This document shows positions 50,519-59,408 of a DNA stretch of 64,000 bases, one piece after another. The stretch comes from Arthrobacter ramosus (GTDB taxonomy: Bacteria > Actinomycetota > Actinomycetes > Actinomycetales > Micrococcaceae): the NCBI RefSeq assembly GCF_039535095.1, contig NZ_BAAAWN010000001.1:124001-188000 (forward strand), in the 5' to 3' direction. The notes under the pieces are model-generated. The model ran no database searches, was not told where the DNA came from, and saw only the letters and a list, made by a program, of their open reading frames with translations. Numbering within the stretch: the first letter of the stretch is position 1; every line of letters starts with the position of its first letter. Position numbers and translations under genes: made by a program.

Positions 50519-51931
50519 TCAGTGCATCGGGACAAGGGACTCCTCGACCTCCTCCTCCGTGTTCTTACCGATCGGCTCCCACTTGACGATCGCAAGAGCA
50601 ATCAGACCCACCACGGGGGCGATAACAAGAGTGAACAGTGTTCCGTAAAGACCAAACGTTGCGAGAAGAATGGGTACCAGGAACAGTGCGGTAAGGCTTC
50701 CCGTGCGGTTGGCCGCTTGGGAAAGACCAGCGCCTGCACCGCGGATTTGCGTGGGGTACGACAAAGCCGAGAAGGATTGGGCAGTCGAGCCGGGGCCGAA
50801 GGTGTGGAAGCCAATGAAGAGCGCCAGGAGTGCAACCCCGAGCAGAGCCGGCAGCGACTGACCCCAGATTCCGAGAATGACGAGGATAACGCCGACAGCG
50901 CCGAAGCCAACGATAGAGAGCCTCCGCAAGCCCAGACGGTTGACCATCGAGCCGGCGAGTAGCGCTCCTACCAATCCGCATGCGTTGGCAGCAATTGACG
51001 CCGTGAGAGAAACGTCGACGCTCTTGGAGATGAAAGAGAAAACGATCAATGGCAGGTAAAAGCCGACAGAGGAGAACTGAACGCTTTGGGCCGCGCTGAT
51101 GAGGACGATGAGGATACTGCGGTTCCGGTACTGCTTGGCGAACAGCATCTTCATGACCTTGAAGAATCCGGGTGAGTCCTTAGCTTCGATGATGTTGAGT
51201 GCAGCATTCTTATCCACGGAATAAGGGCGGTTGTTCATTTTGCTCAGAATTCGTGCCGCCTCGGGAAGATCGCCGCGGTTTGCTGCCCACATGGGGCTTT
51301 CCGACATGTACTTGAACCGCAGGGCAAGGATAACGATGGCGGGTACAGCGCCCAGGCCAACTGCCCAGCGCCAGAGTTCAGTTCCGACGCCGGCGTGGTT
51401 CATGCCGAGTGCGACGAGGAGCCCGACGATGGTGGCGGCGGACCACATGGCCGCTGCCGATTCAACCCATTTGCCCTTCTTCTTCACGGCCATGAATTCA
51501 GCGAGGAATGCCATCGCGACGGGCACGTCCAGCCCGACGCCTATCCCGATGAGGAGGCGGAAAAACACGAGCGTCCCGTAGTTGGGCGATAGAGCTGCAC
51601 CGATCGTGGCGACGACGAACAGCAGTATATTCACCATGAACATCTTCAGCCGGCCGAAGCGATCGACAAAGTAGCCGCCTGAGAAGGCTCCCAGGATGGC
51701 TCCAAAGGCCATGACTGCAGTAACTAGGCCCAAAGTCTGGGCATCGAGATGGAACTCCTGCTGAAGTTGGACAGAACCTGCGCTCAGGCTGGTGAAGTCG
51801 TAGGCGTCGATAAAGAAACCGCCAAGTGCGATGGTGCCGATCATCCGCGTTCGGCCTCCCAGCCGGGGGGTCTCATTGACTTCGCGGACAACATCGTCCT
51901 TCGAGCGAATGATTGTTGCTTCAGTGGGCAT
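50519..51931 (-). CDS. MFS transporter of the sugar/aromatic acid porter type
   Basis: This 470-residue, 12-helix carrier has a 45-residue cytosolic tail. LGGFFIDAYDFTSLSAG is in helix 1, GGYFVDRFGRLKMFM is the MFS loop motif, and RLLIGIGVGLDVPVAMAFLAEF follows. It is the first gene of the leftward operon and probably imports the cyclic or amide substrate handled by the downstream hydantoinase and amidase. The ATG at 51931 was chosen for AGGAG 6 bases upstream. Family resemblance does not fix the solute. Confidence 0.88.
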   Translation of the reverse strand: MPTEATIIRSKDDVVREVNETPRLGGRTRMIGTIALGGFFIDAYDFTSLSAGSVQLQQEFHLDAQTLGLVTAVMAFGAILGAFSGGYFVDRFGRLKMFMVNILLFVVATIGAALSPNYGTLVFFRLLIGIGVGLDVPVAMAFLAEFMAVKKKGKWVESAAAMWSAATIVGLLVALGMNHAGVGTELWRWAVGLGAVPAIVILALRFKYMSESPMWAANRGDLPEAARILSKMNNRPYSVDKNAALNIIEAKDSPGFFKVMKMLFAKQYRNRSILIVLISAAQSVQFSSVGFYLPLIVFSFISKSVDVSLTASIAANACGLVGALLAGSMVNRLGLRRLSIVGFGAVGVILVILGIWGQSLPALLGVALLALFIGFHTFGPGSTAQSFSALSYPTQIRGAGAGLSQAANRTGSLTALFLVPILLATFGLYGTLFTLVIAPVVGLIALAIVKWEPIGKNTEEEVEESLVPMH

Positions 51932-52064
51932 AGCCTCTCCTATGTTTGGCCGGGCACCGTGATCAAAGGGGGAATCTGAACGGTGGCGGCTGTTTGATCT
52001 ACTGAACCGCATTACTTGCCCTCCTGGTAGCCTATTTTTCTTTCGATACCCATAGGATTTGTCT

Positions 52065-52967
52065 ATGGACCTCCGAGGGCTTCAATACTTCGTCTCCTCA
52101 GCAGATGCGGGGAGTTTCACCGCCGCGGCGGATGTGCTGTACGTCAGCCAACCGTCTCTCTCGGAGGGCATCCGGCGATTGGAACGCGAACTCGCAACGC
52201 CCCTTTTCCATCGAGTGGGCAAGGGAGTTGTGCTGACCGAGTCCGGTCTTGTTCTTCTTCCGATGGCCCGAAACCTTCTTCGGGACCTGGACGAAGCGCG
52301 CGAAGCGATGGTTGCCCTTAAGGGGCTCCAGGGCGGCCACGTTCGTCTAACCTCGCCTCCCGGTCTTAGTGTCGACCCGCTCGCCCAGATTGTTGGCAGA
52401 TTTCGCGATAAGTACCCCGCCGTAACGTTGTCCATGCTGCCTGCAGAGGACGGCAACCTGGCGACTCAAGCCGTACTGTCCGCTGCATGCGAGATCGGAA
52501 TTGTCGATCGTCAACCTCACTCCTCGGATCTGGTCGCGCACGTCATCGCCCGCAACGAGATCATGGTCATTTCACCACCAGGGACCGGACACGAGGAGCC
52601 CACGCAGATTCCTTTGGAAGCCCTCACTGGGCGCTCATTCATCAGCAGCCTCCCAGGAACCCGTACCCGAACAGTTCTGAATGAAGCGAGGGAGAGCGGG
52701 ATCGATCTCAGGATCGTCGTTGAAACTCCACACCGTGAAGCCGTTGTGCCCTTGGTCCTGGAAGGGGTCGGAAGCGCGTTTGTTACCAGCTCTGTAGCCC
52801 GGGAAGCCCAGAAACAAGGAGCCGTCGCGTCCGCGTTGCAACCACAGATCAGTTACGACGTTTACCTCATCCACCGCTCAAAGCCACTCACACGAGCGGC
52901 CGCCGCGTTCGTTAGCCATGCCCTTCTCTTAAGCTCCACCACAATGCCTCAAACACCGGAAACCTAG
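52065..52967 (+). CDS. LysR-family regulator
   Basis: This 300-residue LysR protein has a standard N-terminal HTH (LRGLQYFVSSADAGSFTAAA, LYVSQPSLSEGIRRLERELA, residues 3-50). The periplasmic-binding-like effector domain includes GHVRLTSPPGLSVDPLAQIV and VPLVLEGVGSAFVTSSVA. It is divergent from the MFS/amidase-like/hydantoinase/amidase operon by 133 bases and should activate it when the imported compound is present. The ATG was preferred to a TTG six bases upstream; AGGA lies 9 bases before it. Confidence 0.9.
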   Translation: MDLRGLQYFVSSADAGSFTAAADVLYVSQPSLSEGIRRLERELATPLFHRVGKGVVLTESGLVLLPMARNLLRDLDEAREAMVALKGLQGGHVRLTSPPGLSVDPLAQIVGRFRDKYPAVTLSMLPAEDGNLATQAVLSAACEIGIVDRQPHSSDLVAHVIARNEIMVISPPGTGHEEPTQIPLEALTGRSFISSLPGTRTRTVLNEARESGIDLRIVVETPHREAVVPLVLEGVGSAFVTSSVAREAQKQGAVASALQPQISYDVYLIHRSKPLTRAAAAFVSHALLLSSTTMPQTPET

Positions 52968-53188
52968 CGCTAACTCCTGACCCATGCCTTCAATTCTCCG
53001 CTGCCGCATTCGGGCTTTCCATAGGGAAGGTGGGTCGCTCAGTCCTAGGAAAACCAGGGAGCGGATGCCCGGGTTATCGCTCCACGACCCGCCGAACGCA
53101 CCCGCACATGGCTTGCCCTCCTGCAGGCATGGCCGCCCGCCGCGCGCCGGCTCTGTGGCCCCAAACTCGTTTGGGCTTCTAGGCTGGG
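52968..53188. other. Intergenic gap before MFS gene
   Basis: These 221 bases hold no gene I can support. The last 12 bases contain TAGGCT just before the MFS ATG, a -10-like element that would give a leaderless transcript; no ribosome site is present. The earlier part is a mixed-sequence spacer. Confidence 0.4.
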
Positions 53189-54691
53189 ATGATGACAAGC
53201 CACGACTCAACAGCCGGCATACTGCAGCGCCCCTATCTCCTGGCGACAGCGGGTGCCTGCGCGTTGGTCTTCCTTGCAGCTTTCGAATCCATGGCCGTCA
53301 CCACCATCATGCCGCTGGTGAGCCGCGAGCTGGACGGTGCCGGCCTCTATGCATTGGCGTTCGCCGGACCGCTCGCCACTGGCGTGATCGGGATGGTGGC
53401 CGCAGGGAACTGGGCGGACAGGCGCGGTCCGTCCGCCCCGCTGTACGCATCCGTGGCGCTGTTCGCGGCCGGACTGCTCATCGCCGGTACCTCGGTTTCC
53501 ATGCCGATACTCGTGGCCGGCAGGCTGGTCCAAGGCCTCGGCGGCGGAGCCATGACCGTGGCGCTGTATGTGGTGATCGCCCGGGTCTATCCCGCCAGGT
53601 TGCACGCCCAAGTCTTTGCTGCGTTCTCGGCGGCCTGGGTCATTCCCTCGATGATCGGTCCCTTCGCCGCCGGCGTGGTTGCCCAGTTGAGCAGCTGGCA
53701 CTGGGTGTTCCTCGGCGTCGTCGGCCTCGTGGTTCCGGCCTTGGCAATGATCCTCCCCGCCATGCGGGGCGTGCGGTCCACGCCGGACGCGCGGAACGCG
53801 GCCCCGCGGGAGGCCGGCTCCCCGAAGACGGGCTCCTCGAAGGCGGCTGCCGGCGGGGCAAAGCCCGAAGGCGCCGACGTTCCCTGGGCCTTCGGCCGCA
53901 TGGGATGGGCAGCGCTCGCGGCCCTTGCGGTTCTCGGCCTGAACCTCTCCGGCCACGTGCCCGGCGTCGGCTGGGTGATTGCCGCCGTCGCGCTCGTCAC
54001 CGCGATGCTGGCAGTACGGCCGCTGGTTCCCCGCGGCACGCTCGGCGCGCACCGCGGACTGCCGAGCGTCATTTTGATGCGCGGAGTCGCTTCGGCCGCA
54101 TTCTTCGGTACCGAGGTTTACGTGCCGTACCTCCTCACGGAGCGATACACCTTCACCCCGGCATTTGCCGGGCTCGCGCTGACTGGATCGGCAATCGCCT
54201 GGGCAGCGGCGTCCGCTGTGCAGGGCCGCATGGGTTCCAGGCTTGGCAACGCCCTGGCAGTACGGATCGGGTCGGCGCTGGTGCTCGGGTCGGTGGTAAT
54301 TGTCCTCGTGACCACATTGTTTTCGTGGCCCGCCGCGGTGGCGATTGCTGGTTGGCTGTTCGCGGGCGCCGGGATGGGCCTGATGTACCCACGCTTGAGC
54401 GTCATGACCCTGGCCCTTTCCAAGCCCGAGGACCAAGGCTTCAACAGTTCGGCAATGTCCATCGCCGATTCCCTCGGCGGTGCCCTCTCGCTCGCCGTGA
54501 CGGGACTCGTCTTCAGTGCGCTGACGACGACGGCGGCTTCCTTCGCGGGAGTGTTCGCGCTGACGTCGACCATCGCCGTCGTCGGACTCATCATTGCGCC
54601 GCGGGTTGCTGTCCGGCGGCCCTCGGGTGCTGAAAGCGTGGACGGTGCGGAGGCGCACCGCGCCGCCGAGGCGGACGACGTGCGGGCCTAG
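53189..54691 (+). CDS. MFS transporter (DHA-type efflux)
   Basis: This 500-residue major facilitator has about 14 hydrophobic segments. Motifs are FLAAFESMAVTTIMPLVSREL in helix 1, AGNWADRRGPSAPLYAS for motif A, and RLVQGLGGGAMTVALYVVIARVYP for motif B. The layout suits drug/proton efflux pumps of the DHA2 kind. A charged Ala/Gly/Pro loop of about 45 residues divides the halves. The mRNA may be leaderless (TAGGCT 7 bases before the first ATG). Its end overlaps the convergent methyltransferase gene by 4 bases. The exported compound is unknown. Confidence 0.87.
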   Translation: MMTSHDSTAGILQRPYLLATAGACALVFLAAFESMAVTTIMPLVSRELDGAGLYALAFAGPLATGVIGMVAAGNWADRRGPSAPLYASVALFAAGLLIAGTSVSMPILVAGRLVQGLGGGAMTVALYVVIARVYPARLHAQVFAAFSAAWVIPSMIGPFAAGVVAQLSSWHWVFLGVVGLVVPALAMILPAMRGVRSTPDARNAAPREAGSPKTGSSKAAAGGAKPEGADVPWAFGRMGWAALAALAVLGLNLSGHVPGVGWVIAAVALVTAMLAVRPLVPRGTLGAHRGLPSVILMRGVASAAFFGTEVYVPYLLTERYTFTPAFAGLALTGSAIAWAAASAVQGRMGSRLGNALAVRIGSALVLGSVVIVLVTTLFSWPAAVAIAGWLFAGAGMGLMYPRLSVMTLALSKPEDQGFNSSAMSIADSLGGALSLAVTGLVFSALTTTAASFAGVFALTSTIAVVGLIIAPRVAVRRPSGAESVDGAEAHRAAEADDVRA

Positions 54692-55362
54692 GACGTTCGC
54701 GTGGCCCGGAGAACGCTGTCGATGGTGGTGGCGTGTTGGCCATCCGGACCCGTCACCGCGCGTTCCCGGGAATCAGCAACATTGATCCTCCACGAGCCCG
54801 GGCCGCGCGTGAGCGCCTCGACTAAGTCCTCGGGAGTGAAGAACTTGTCCTTCATATCCTTGTGCCCGCTCCAAGGAGTCAGGCCATCAGGATGATGCCC
54901 GACCACGAGCAAAGCGCCGCCGGGAGCCACCGCGGACGCGGCCGAGACGAGCGAATCGCACCACGGAAGAAGCGGAGAATGAAGGAATTGCGAAGACACG
55001 AGGTCGAAGCCCTTGTCAGGGCGCCAGGAGCCGAAGTTCCGTTGCAGCCACGTGATCCGGTCCTGTAGCCCGACGTCGGCGGCATGGGCTTCTGCCCGTT
55101 CAAGCGCGACGGCGGAGACGTCCACCGCGGTCACCGTCCAGCCATGCTGGGCGAGCCAGATGGCGTCTGCGCCCTCGCCGCAGCCGAGATCCAGGGCGGT
55201 GCCGGGAGCCAGGCCCTTGGCTTCCGCGATCAGCTGCGGATTGGGATTCCCGCTCCACCTCTTCGCCTTTTCCCGGTACACCTCGTCCCAAAACTGCGCC
55301 GCGTCGGCGTCGTGTTCGGGTTCGCTGTGAAGGTGGGCTCCGCCGTCGTGCTGGTGCGTCAT
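54688..55362 (-). CDS. Class I SAM-dependent methyltransferase
   Basis: This 224-residue Rossmann-fold methyltransferase has motif I ALDLGCGEGADAIWLA (about residue 56) and VTAVDVSAVALERAEAHA for motif II. FDLVSSQFLHSPL is the acidic post-motif segment. A His/Asp/Glu-rich N-terminus (HQHDGGAHLHSEPEHD) precedes FWDEVYREKAKRWSGNPNP. It resembles TehB/thiopurine-type small-molecule methyltransferases. The substrate is unknown. It converges on the MFS gene with a 4-base overlap. Confidence 0.85.
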   Translation of the reverse strand: MTHQHDGGAHLHSEPEHDADAAQFWDEVYREKAKRWSGNPNPQLIAEAKGLAPGTALDLGCGEGADAIWLAQHGWTVTAVDVSAVALERAEAHAADVGLQDRITWLQRNFGSWRPDKGFDLVSSQFLHSPLLPWCDSLVSAASAVAPGGALLVVGHHPDGLTPWSGHKDMKDKFFTPEDLVEALTRGPGSWRINVADSRERAVTGPDGQHATTIDSVLRATRTS

Positions 55363-55690
55363 GGCTCAAGCCTGCCCTGACGTGCCCAGGCGACGCAACG
55401 GCCGCCCAAAGGCCCCTGTGGAAAGGCCGGCGACCCGCAGATGCTAGAATGGGTTTACTTGATGTGCAGTGATGCCCGCTAGTCCCCGAATTTGGCTTAG
55501 TTCCAAATTTGGGAAGTGGGCTTTTTTCATGTGAGAGGCACATCCTGCGTCGATGAACGCGTTTTCTCTGGTCCTGGCCAGGCTTATTGCCTACCGGTCG
55601 ATCACTGACTTTTTCCTCGGCGAACCCTTGGCCCAACCGGCGTCGGGGGACGATGTCCGTTGGACACCGCCAGAAAGACCCTTGAAACAC
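55363..55690 (+). promoter_or_regulatory. Leader region of the DEAD-box helicase gene
   Basis: This 328-base region contains a -10-like TAGAAT at 55445-55450, a terminator-shaped hairpin at 55474-55527, and a small ATGTG...CACAT hairpin at 55529-55543. The helicase ATG follows at 55691. An in-frame ATG at 55553 could extend the protein by 46 residues, but it has no ribosome site close by and the extra residues do not resemble the helicase family. Confidence 0.5.
55474..55527 (+). terminator. Terminator-like hairpin in the helicase leader
   Basis: The outer stem GCCC/GGGC and inner stem GAATTTGG/CCAAATTT flank a loop CTTAGTT, followed by six T residues (55522-55527). It lies about 20 bases after the probable transcription start and 164 bases before the helicase ATG. 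It could attenuate the helicase transcript or end a short RNA. Confidence 0.65.
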
Positions 55691-57415
55691 ATGACTACTT
55701 TTGCTGCCCTTGGCACGCCCAAGGCCATCGCCGAGTCCCTCGCTGCAGATGGCATCGAAGAAGCCTTCCCCATCCAGGTCAAGACCCTCCCGGATACGCT
55801 CGCGGGCCGCGACGTCCTGGGCCGTGGCCGCACCGGCTCCGGTAAGACCATCGCTTTCGCTATCCCGCTTGTGGCACGTCTCGCCGAGCGCGAAGCCAAG
55901 CACTTCCGCAAGCCCGGCCGCCCGATGGGACTGGTCCTCGCACCGACCCGCGAACTGGCCACCCAGATCAACGCCACCATCGAACCGCTCGCCAAGGCCA
56001 TGGGCCTGAACACCACGGTCATCTACGGTGGCATCTCCCAGGCCCGCCAGGAAAAGGCGTTGCGCGCCGGCGTCGACATTGTCATCGCCTGCCCGGGCCG
56101 CCTTGAGGACCTCATCCGCCAGCGCATCCTGACCCTCGAAGCTGTCGAGATCACAGTCCTGGACGAGGCCGACCACATGGCCGATCTCGGCTTCCTCCCG
56201 GTGGTCAAGAAGCTCATGGACATGACCCCTACCCAGGGTCAGCGCCTGCTCTTCTCCGCGACGTTGGACAACGGTGTTGACAAACTGGTCAACCGTTACC
56301 TGTCCAACCCGCTGACCCACTCGGTGGATGACCCCCAGGCCGCCGTCACCACCATGGAGCACCACGTCCTGGTGGTCAACGACCAGACCGTCAAGAAGCA
56401 GCTGATCGTGGAGTTGGCCTCCGGCGCCGGCCGACGTCTGCTCTTCATGCGGACCAAGCACCACGCACGCAAGTTGGCCAAGACCCTGACCGATTGCGGC
56501 ATCCCCGCCGTCGATCTCCACGGCAACCTGTCGCAGAATGCCCGTGACCGTAACCTCGCCGAGTTTGCCAGTGGCGAGGTCCGGGTCCTGGTGGCCACCG
56601 ACGTCGCGGCCCGCGGCGTGCACGTCGACGACGTCGAACTCGTCATCCACGTCGACCCGCCCACAGAGCACAAGGCTTACCTGCACCGCTCCGGCCGTAC
56701 GGCCCGCGCAGGTTCCGACGGCACCGTGGTCACGCTGACGCTTCCCGAGCAGCAGTCCGACGTCAAGAAGCTCATGAAGGCTGCGGGCGTCGACGTCTCG
56801 TTCGAGCGCGTCACGGCCAACTCCCCGTTGATAGCCGAGCTGGTGGGCCAGGTTGCCGACAAGGTTGATCCCCGCACCCGTGCGGCATTGCTCGCAGCGA
56901 AGACCCAGCAGCCGGGCGGCGGCACCTCCACTGGTGCCAACGCCCAGCGCAAGCGCAACCGCCGTTCCACCCAGGCTGCACCCACTGCGGGTGGCCGTGG
57001 TGGTCGCGGTGGCCGTGGCAAGGTTGCGGCCGAGCCCGTGCGCACCGACATCAACCGCGCCGATCGCCGCGCAGCAGCGAACGACGACGTCGCCCGCAGC
57101 TCACGTGGACGCGGCAACGCTGCTTCCGGTCACCGCAACGACGTTCCAGGCGCACAGGGCCAGGGTGGTCGCAGCGGACGTCCGGCAACCGGTCAGCGTG
57201 CTGCCGCCGGCAACCGCTCGGCTTCGGCTCCGCGCACCGAATCCGCTACTTCCACGCGTACCAGCGGCAACAAGTCCGTATGGTCCTCGAACACGGGTGG
57301 CAACTCCGGTGGCTCCTATGGCTCCGGCTCAGGCAACTCGGGTTCCGGCCGTCCAGCCCGCAGCGGCCCGCGCCGTGCCTCGGCTCCGGCGTCGAACGAG
57401 CGCCGCAGCCGCTAA
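55691..57415 (+). CDS. DEAD-box RNA helicase with RGG-type tail
   Basis: This 574-residue helicase has all core motifs: Q motif FPIQVKTLPDTLAGRDVLG, Walker A GRTGSGKT, APTRELA, DEAD in LDEADHMADLGF, SAT in LFSATLD, and HRSGRTARAG. After about residue 400 a basic low-complexity tail (GGRGGRGGRG, then Ser/Gly/Arg repeats) probably binds RNA non-specifically, as in cold-shock helicases of actinobacteria. It should unwind structured mRNA or assist ribosome assembly. The leader carries a terminator-like hairpin, which suggests control before the coding region. Confidence 0.92.
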   Translation: MTTFAALGTPKAIAESLAADGIEEAFPIQVKTLPDTLAGRDVLGRGRTGSGKTIAFAIPLVARLAEREAKHFRKPGRPMGLVLAPTRELATQINATIEPLAKAMGLNTTVIYGGISQARQEKALRAGVDIVIACPGRLEDLIRQRILTLEAVEITVLDEADHMADLGFLPVVKKLMDMTPTQGQRLLFSATLDNGVDKLVNRYLSNPLTHSVDDPQAAVTTMEHHVLVVNDQTVKKQLIVELASGAGRRLLFMRTKHHARKLAKTLTDCGIPAVDLHGNLSQNARDRNLAEFASGEVRVLVATDVAARGVHVDDVELVIHVDPPTEHKAYLHRSGRTARAGSDGTVVTLTLPEQQSDVKKLMKAAGVDVSFERVTANSPLIAELVGQVADKVDPRTRAALLAAKTQQPGGGTSTGANAQRKRNRRSTQAAPTAGGRGGRGGRGKVAAEPVRTDINRADRRAAANDDVARSSRGRGNAASGHRNDVPGAQGQGGRSGRPATGQRAAAGNRSASAPRTESATSTRTSGNKSVWSSNTGGNSGGSYGSGSGNSGSGRPARSGPRRASAPASNERRSR

Positions 57416-57441
57416 GCCACTTTTGGTCTAGGCATTCCGCT

Positions 57442-57520
57442 GGACATGCTCAACGTGGGCAACGAGGAGTGGGCATATTCCTGATATGTCCACTCTCTGA
57501 ACCAAGAGCAGGGCATGCTC
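57442..57520. repeat. 79-bp dispersed repeat, copy A
   Basis: The unit runs from GGACATG to GCATGCTC and contains the near-palindrome GCATATTCCTGATATGTCC in its middle. It lies 27 bases after the helicase stop. Copies B and C are at 57547-57625 and 60250-60328. Confidence 0.85.
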
Positions 57521-57546
57521 ATTGTCCGTTCGCCAGGTTCTCCGCT

Positions 57547-57625
57547 GGACATGCGCAACCTTGGTAGCAAGGCGTGGACATATTCCTGATATGTCCGTTC
57601 CTAGGCCCGAAGAATGAGCATGTCC
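57547..57625. repeat. 79-bp dispersed repeat, copy B
   Basis: Same length and layout as copy A, with a perfect inner palindrome GGACATAT-N5-ATATGTCC. It ends 7 bases before the end of the convergent MBL gene. Copies A and B may together act as a two-way terminator. Confidence 0.85.
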
Positions 57626-57632
57626 CTAGGGA

Positions 57633-58283
57633 TTACCAGCCGCGCTCGCGCCATTCCGCAAGGTGTGGCCGCTCTGCACCGAGCGTGGTCGGATCTCCAT
57701 GGCCAGGATGCACCACGGTGTCATCCGGGTAGGCCTGGAACAGCCGTTCGCTCACGTCGTTCAACAGCGAAGTGAAGCGTGCGGCATCGTTCTGGGTGTT
57801 GCCAACCCCTCCCGGGAACAACGAGTCGCCGCTGAAAATGTGCGCGGGCCCTTCAGGGTCCAGGTACACGTAGGCGATTGAACCCGGAGTGTGGCCGCGC
57901 AAGTGCACCGCGGTGATGTCGAAACCGTCGAAGTTTCCCACGTCGCCATGGCGCAGCGGCACGTCCACGGGCACAGGCAGCGCGTCGGCGTCGTCCACTC
58001 CGGCCGAGGTCTTCGCGCCCGTAACTTCCACCAACCCGGGAAGCGCGCGGACGTGGTCCCAGTGCTGGTGCGTCGTGGCGATCAGGGCCAGTTTCGGCGT
58101 GGCGGTGGTGTCCGCGGCCGAGTCTTCGATCATCTGTTGGATGGCCGGAAGGTCGTCCGCGGCGTCGATCAGGAGTTGCGCGCCGCTTGCCTTGGCAGTG
58201 AGCAGATACACGTTGTTGTTCATCTCGCTGACCGAGATTCGCCGGATGGTGATGTCGCGCAGTGAATGAATGAGTGAGTCCAT
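57633..58283 (-). CDS. MBL-fold metallo-hydrolase (glyoxalase II-like)
   Basis: This 216-residue metallo-beta-lactamase-fold protein has the metal motif TTHQHWDHVRALP (about residue 72). LRGHTPGSIAYVY supplies the second His, FSGDSLFPGGVGNT the bridging Asp, and VVHPGHGDPTTLG the last His. It resembles glyoxalase II and related thioesterases such as mycothiol-linked hydrolases. The GDSLFPGGVGNT segment is typical of the hydroxyacylglutathione hydrolase-like group in actinobacteria. It is a single gene with no pathway partner beside it. Confidence 0.88.
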   Translation of the reverse strand: MDSLIHSLRDITIRRISVSEMNNNVYLLTAKASGAQLLIDAADDLPAIQQMIEDSAADTTATPKLALIATTHQHWDHVRALPGLVEVTGAKTSAGVDDADALPVPVDVPLRHGDVGNFDGFDITAVHLRGHTPGSIAYVYLDPEGPAHIFSGDSLFPGGVGNTQNDAARFTSLLNDVSERLFQAYPDDTVVHPGHGDPTTLGAERPHLAEWRERGW

Positions 58284-58319
58284 TCGTCCACTCTACGGAA
58301 GCTGCCTGCGGCTTACCGC

Positions 58320-59339
58320 CTATTCGCGGCCCTGCGAAACCCAGGTGGGATCCGCGGACCGTGAGCCGACGACGGCGTCCGCGGCGCCGTCGAGCACGTC
58401 CAGTTGGGCGGCGCTCAACTCGAGCGACAGGGCGCCCAGGTTCTCATCGATCCGGTTCGCTTTGCGCGTACCGGGGATGGGGACCACGCTGAGCTGGAGG
58501 CGGCGGCCCTGGGCGAAAAGCCAGGCCAAAGCCACTTGGGCGGGAGTTGCATCCCGGCCGGTGCTCCCGGACAGCTCGGTGGCCACGGCACGCACCGCGG
58601 CAACGACCGCCTGGTTGGCGTCGAGTGCGCCGTCGGCAAAACGGGGGATGCGGTGTCGGAAATCGTTCTCGCCGAGTTGATCGGCGCTGACGGTTCCGGT
58701 GAGGAAGCCCCGTCCAAGCGGCGAATAGGGCACGAAGCCCACACCCAGCTCTGCCGCAGTCGGGACGACGTTGCGTTCAACGTCCCGGCTCCAGATGGAC
58801 CACTCGCTCTGCACGGCGGCGATCGGGTGCACGGCGTTGGCTTCCCTCAGCTCCTCGGCTGTCACTTCAGACAGGCCAAGGTGCCGGACTTTGCCTGCCC
58901 GGACAAGCTCTGCCATGGCCTCCACGGTTTCCACAATCGGAACGCGGAGGTCGCGGCGGTGCATGTAGTAGAGGTCGATGACGTCGGTGCCCAGGCGGCG
59001 GAGGCTCGCTTCCGCCGCCTGGGCCACGTACGCGGTATCTCCCCGGACATCGGTGTAGCCCTCGCGTGGGTTGCCCACGATTCCGAACTTGGTGGCCAAC
59101 TGGACCTCGTCGCGGCGATCCTTCAGCAGCTTCGCGATCAGTTCCTCGTTGTCGCCCGCGCCGTAAATATCCGCGGTGTCAATGAAGCTGATGCCGGCAT
59201 CCACGGCGTGATGCAGCGTCTTGAGGGATTCGGCGGGATCCACCTCGCCGTAAACGGGCGTCAGTGCCATCCCGCCGAAACCTAGGGGGCTCACGGTCAG
59301 GCCATCGCCGAGCTGTACGTTCGTGGTTTCCGGGCTCAT
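58320..59339 (-). CDS. Aldo/keto reductase
   Basis: This 339-residue TIM-barrel NADPH-dependent oxidoreductase has the catalytic Asp and Tyr in ISFIDTADIYGAGDNEELI (about residue 50), and Lys and His in VQLATKFG and DLYYMHRRD. FVPYSPLGRGFLTG is the group signature found in YakC/Tas-like members. It reduces aldehydes or ketones of unknown identity. The ATG follows AAGGAGAACTACC. It is not clearly part of an operon; the SMR pair downstream begins 69 bases beyond its start on the same strand. Confidence 0.88.
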   Translation of the reverse strand: MSPETTNVQLGDGLTVSPLGFGGMALTPVYGEVDPAESLKTLHHAVDAGISFIDTADIYGAGDNEELIAKLLKDRRDEVQLATKFGIVGNPREGYTDVRGDTAYVAQAAEASLRRLGTDVIDLYYMHRRDLRVPIVETVEAMAELVRAGKVRHLGLSEVTAEELREANAVHPIAAVQSEWSIWSRDVERNVVPTAAELGVGFVPYSPLGRGFLTGTVSADQLGENDFRHRIPRFADGALDANQAVVAAVRAVATELSGSTGRDATPAQVALAWLFAQGRRLQLSVVPIPGTRKANRIDENLGALSLELSAAQLDVLDGAADAVVGSRSADPTWVSQGRE

Positions 59340-59408
59340 GGTAGTTCTCCTTCGCCGAGTGTTCGTCTCATCGCTGGCAACTCCGTGGGGCGGGGGAGTA
59401 TTCCGCGC

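Noticed and set aside
55553..55690. 46-residue N-terminal extension of the DEAD-box helicase
   Set aside because: No ribosome site near the ATG at 55553, and the residues do not resemble helicase N-termini; the Q motif follows shortly after the ATG at 55691.
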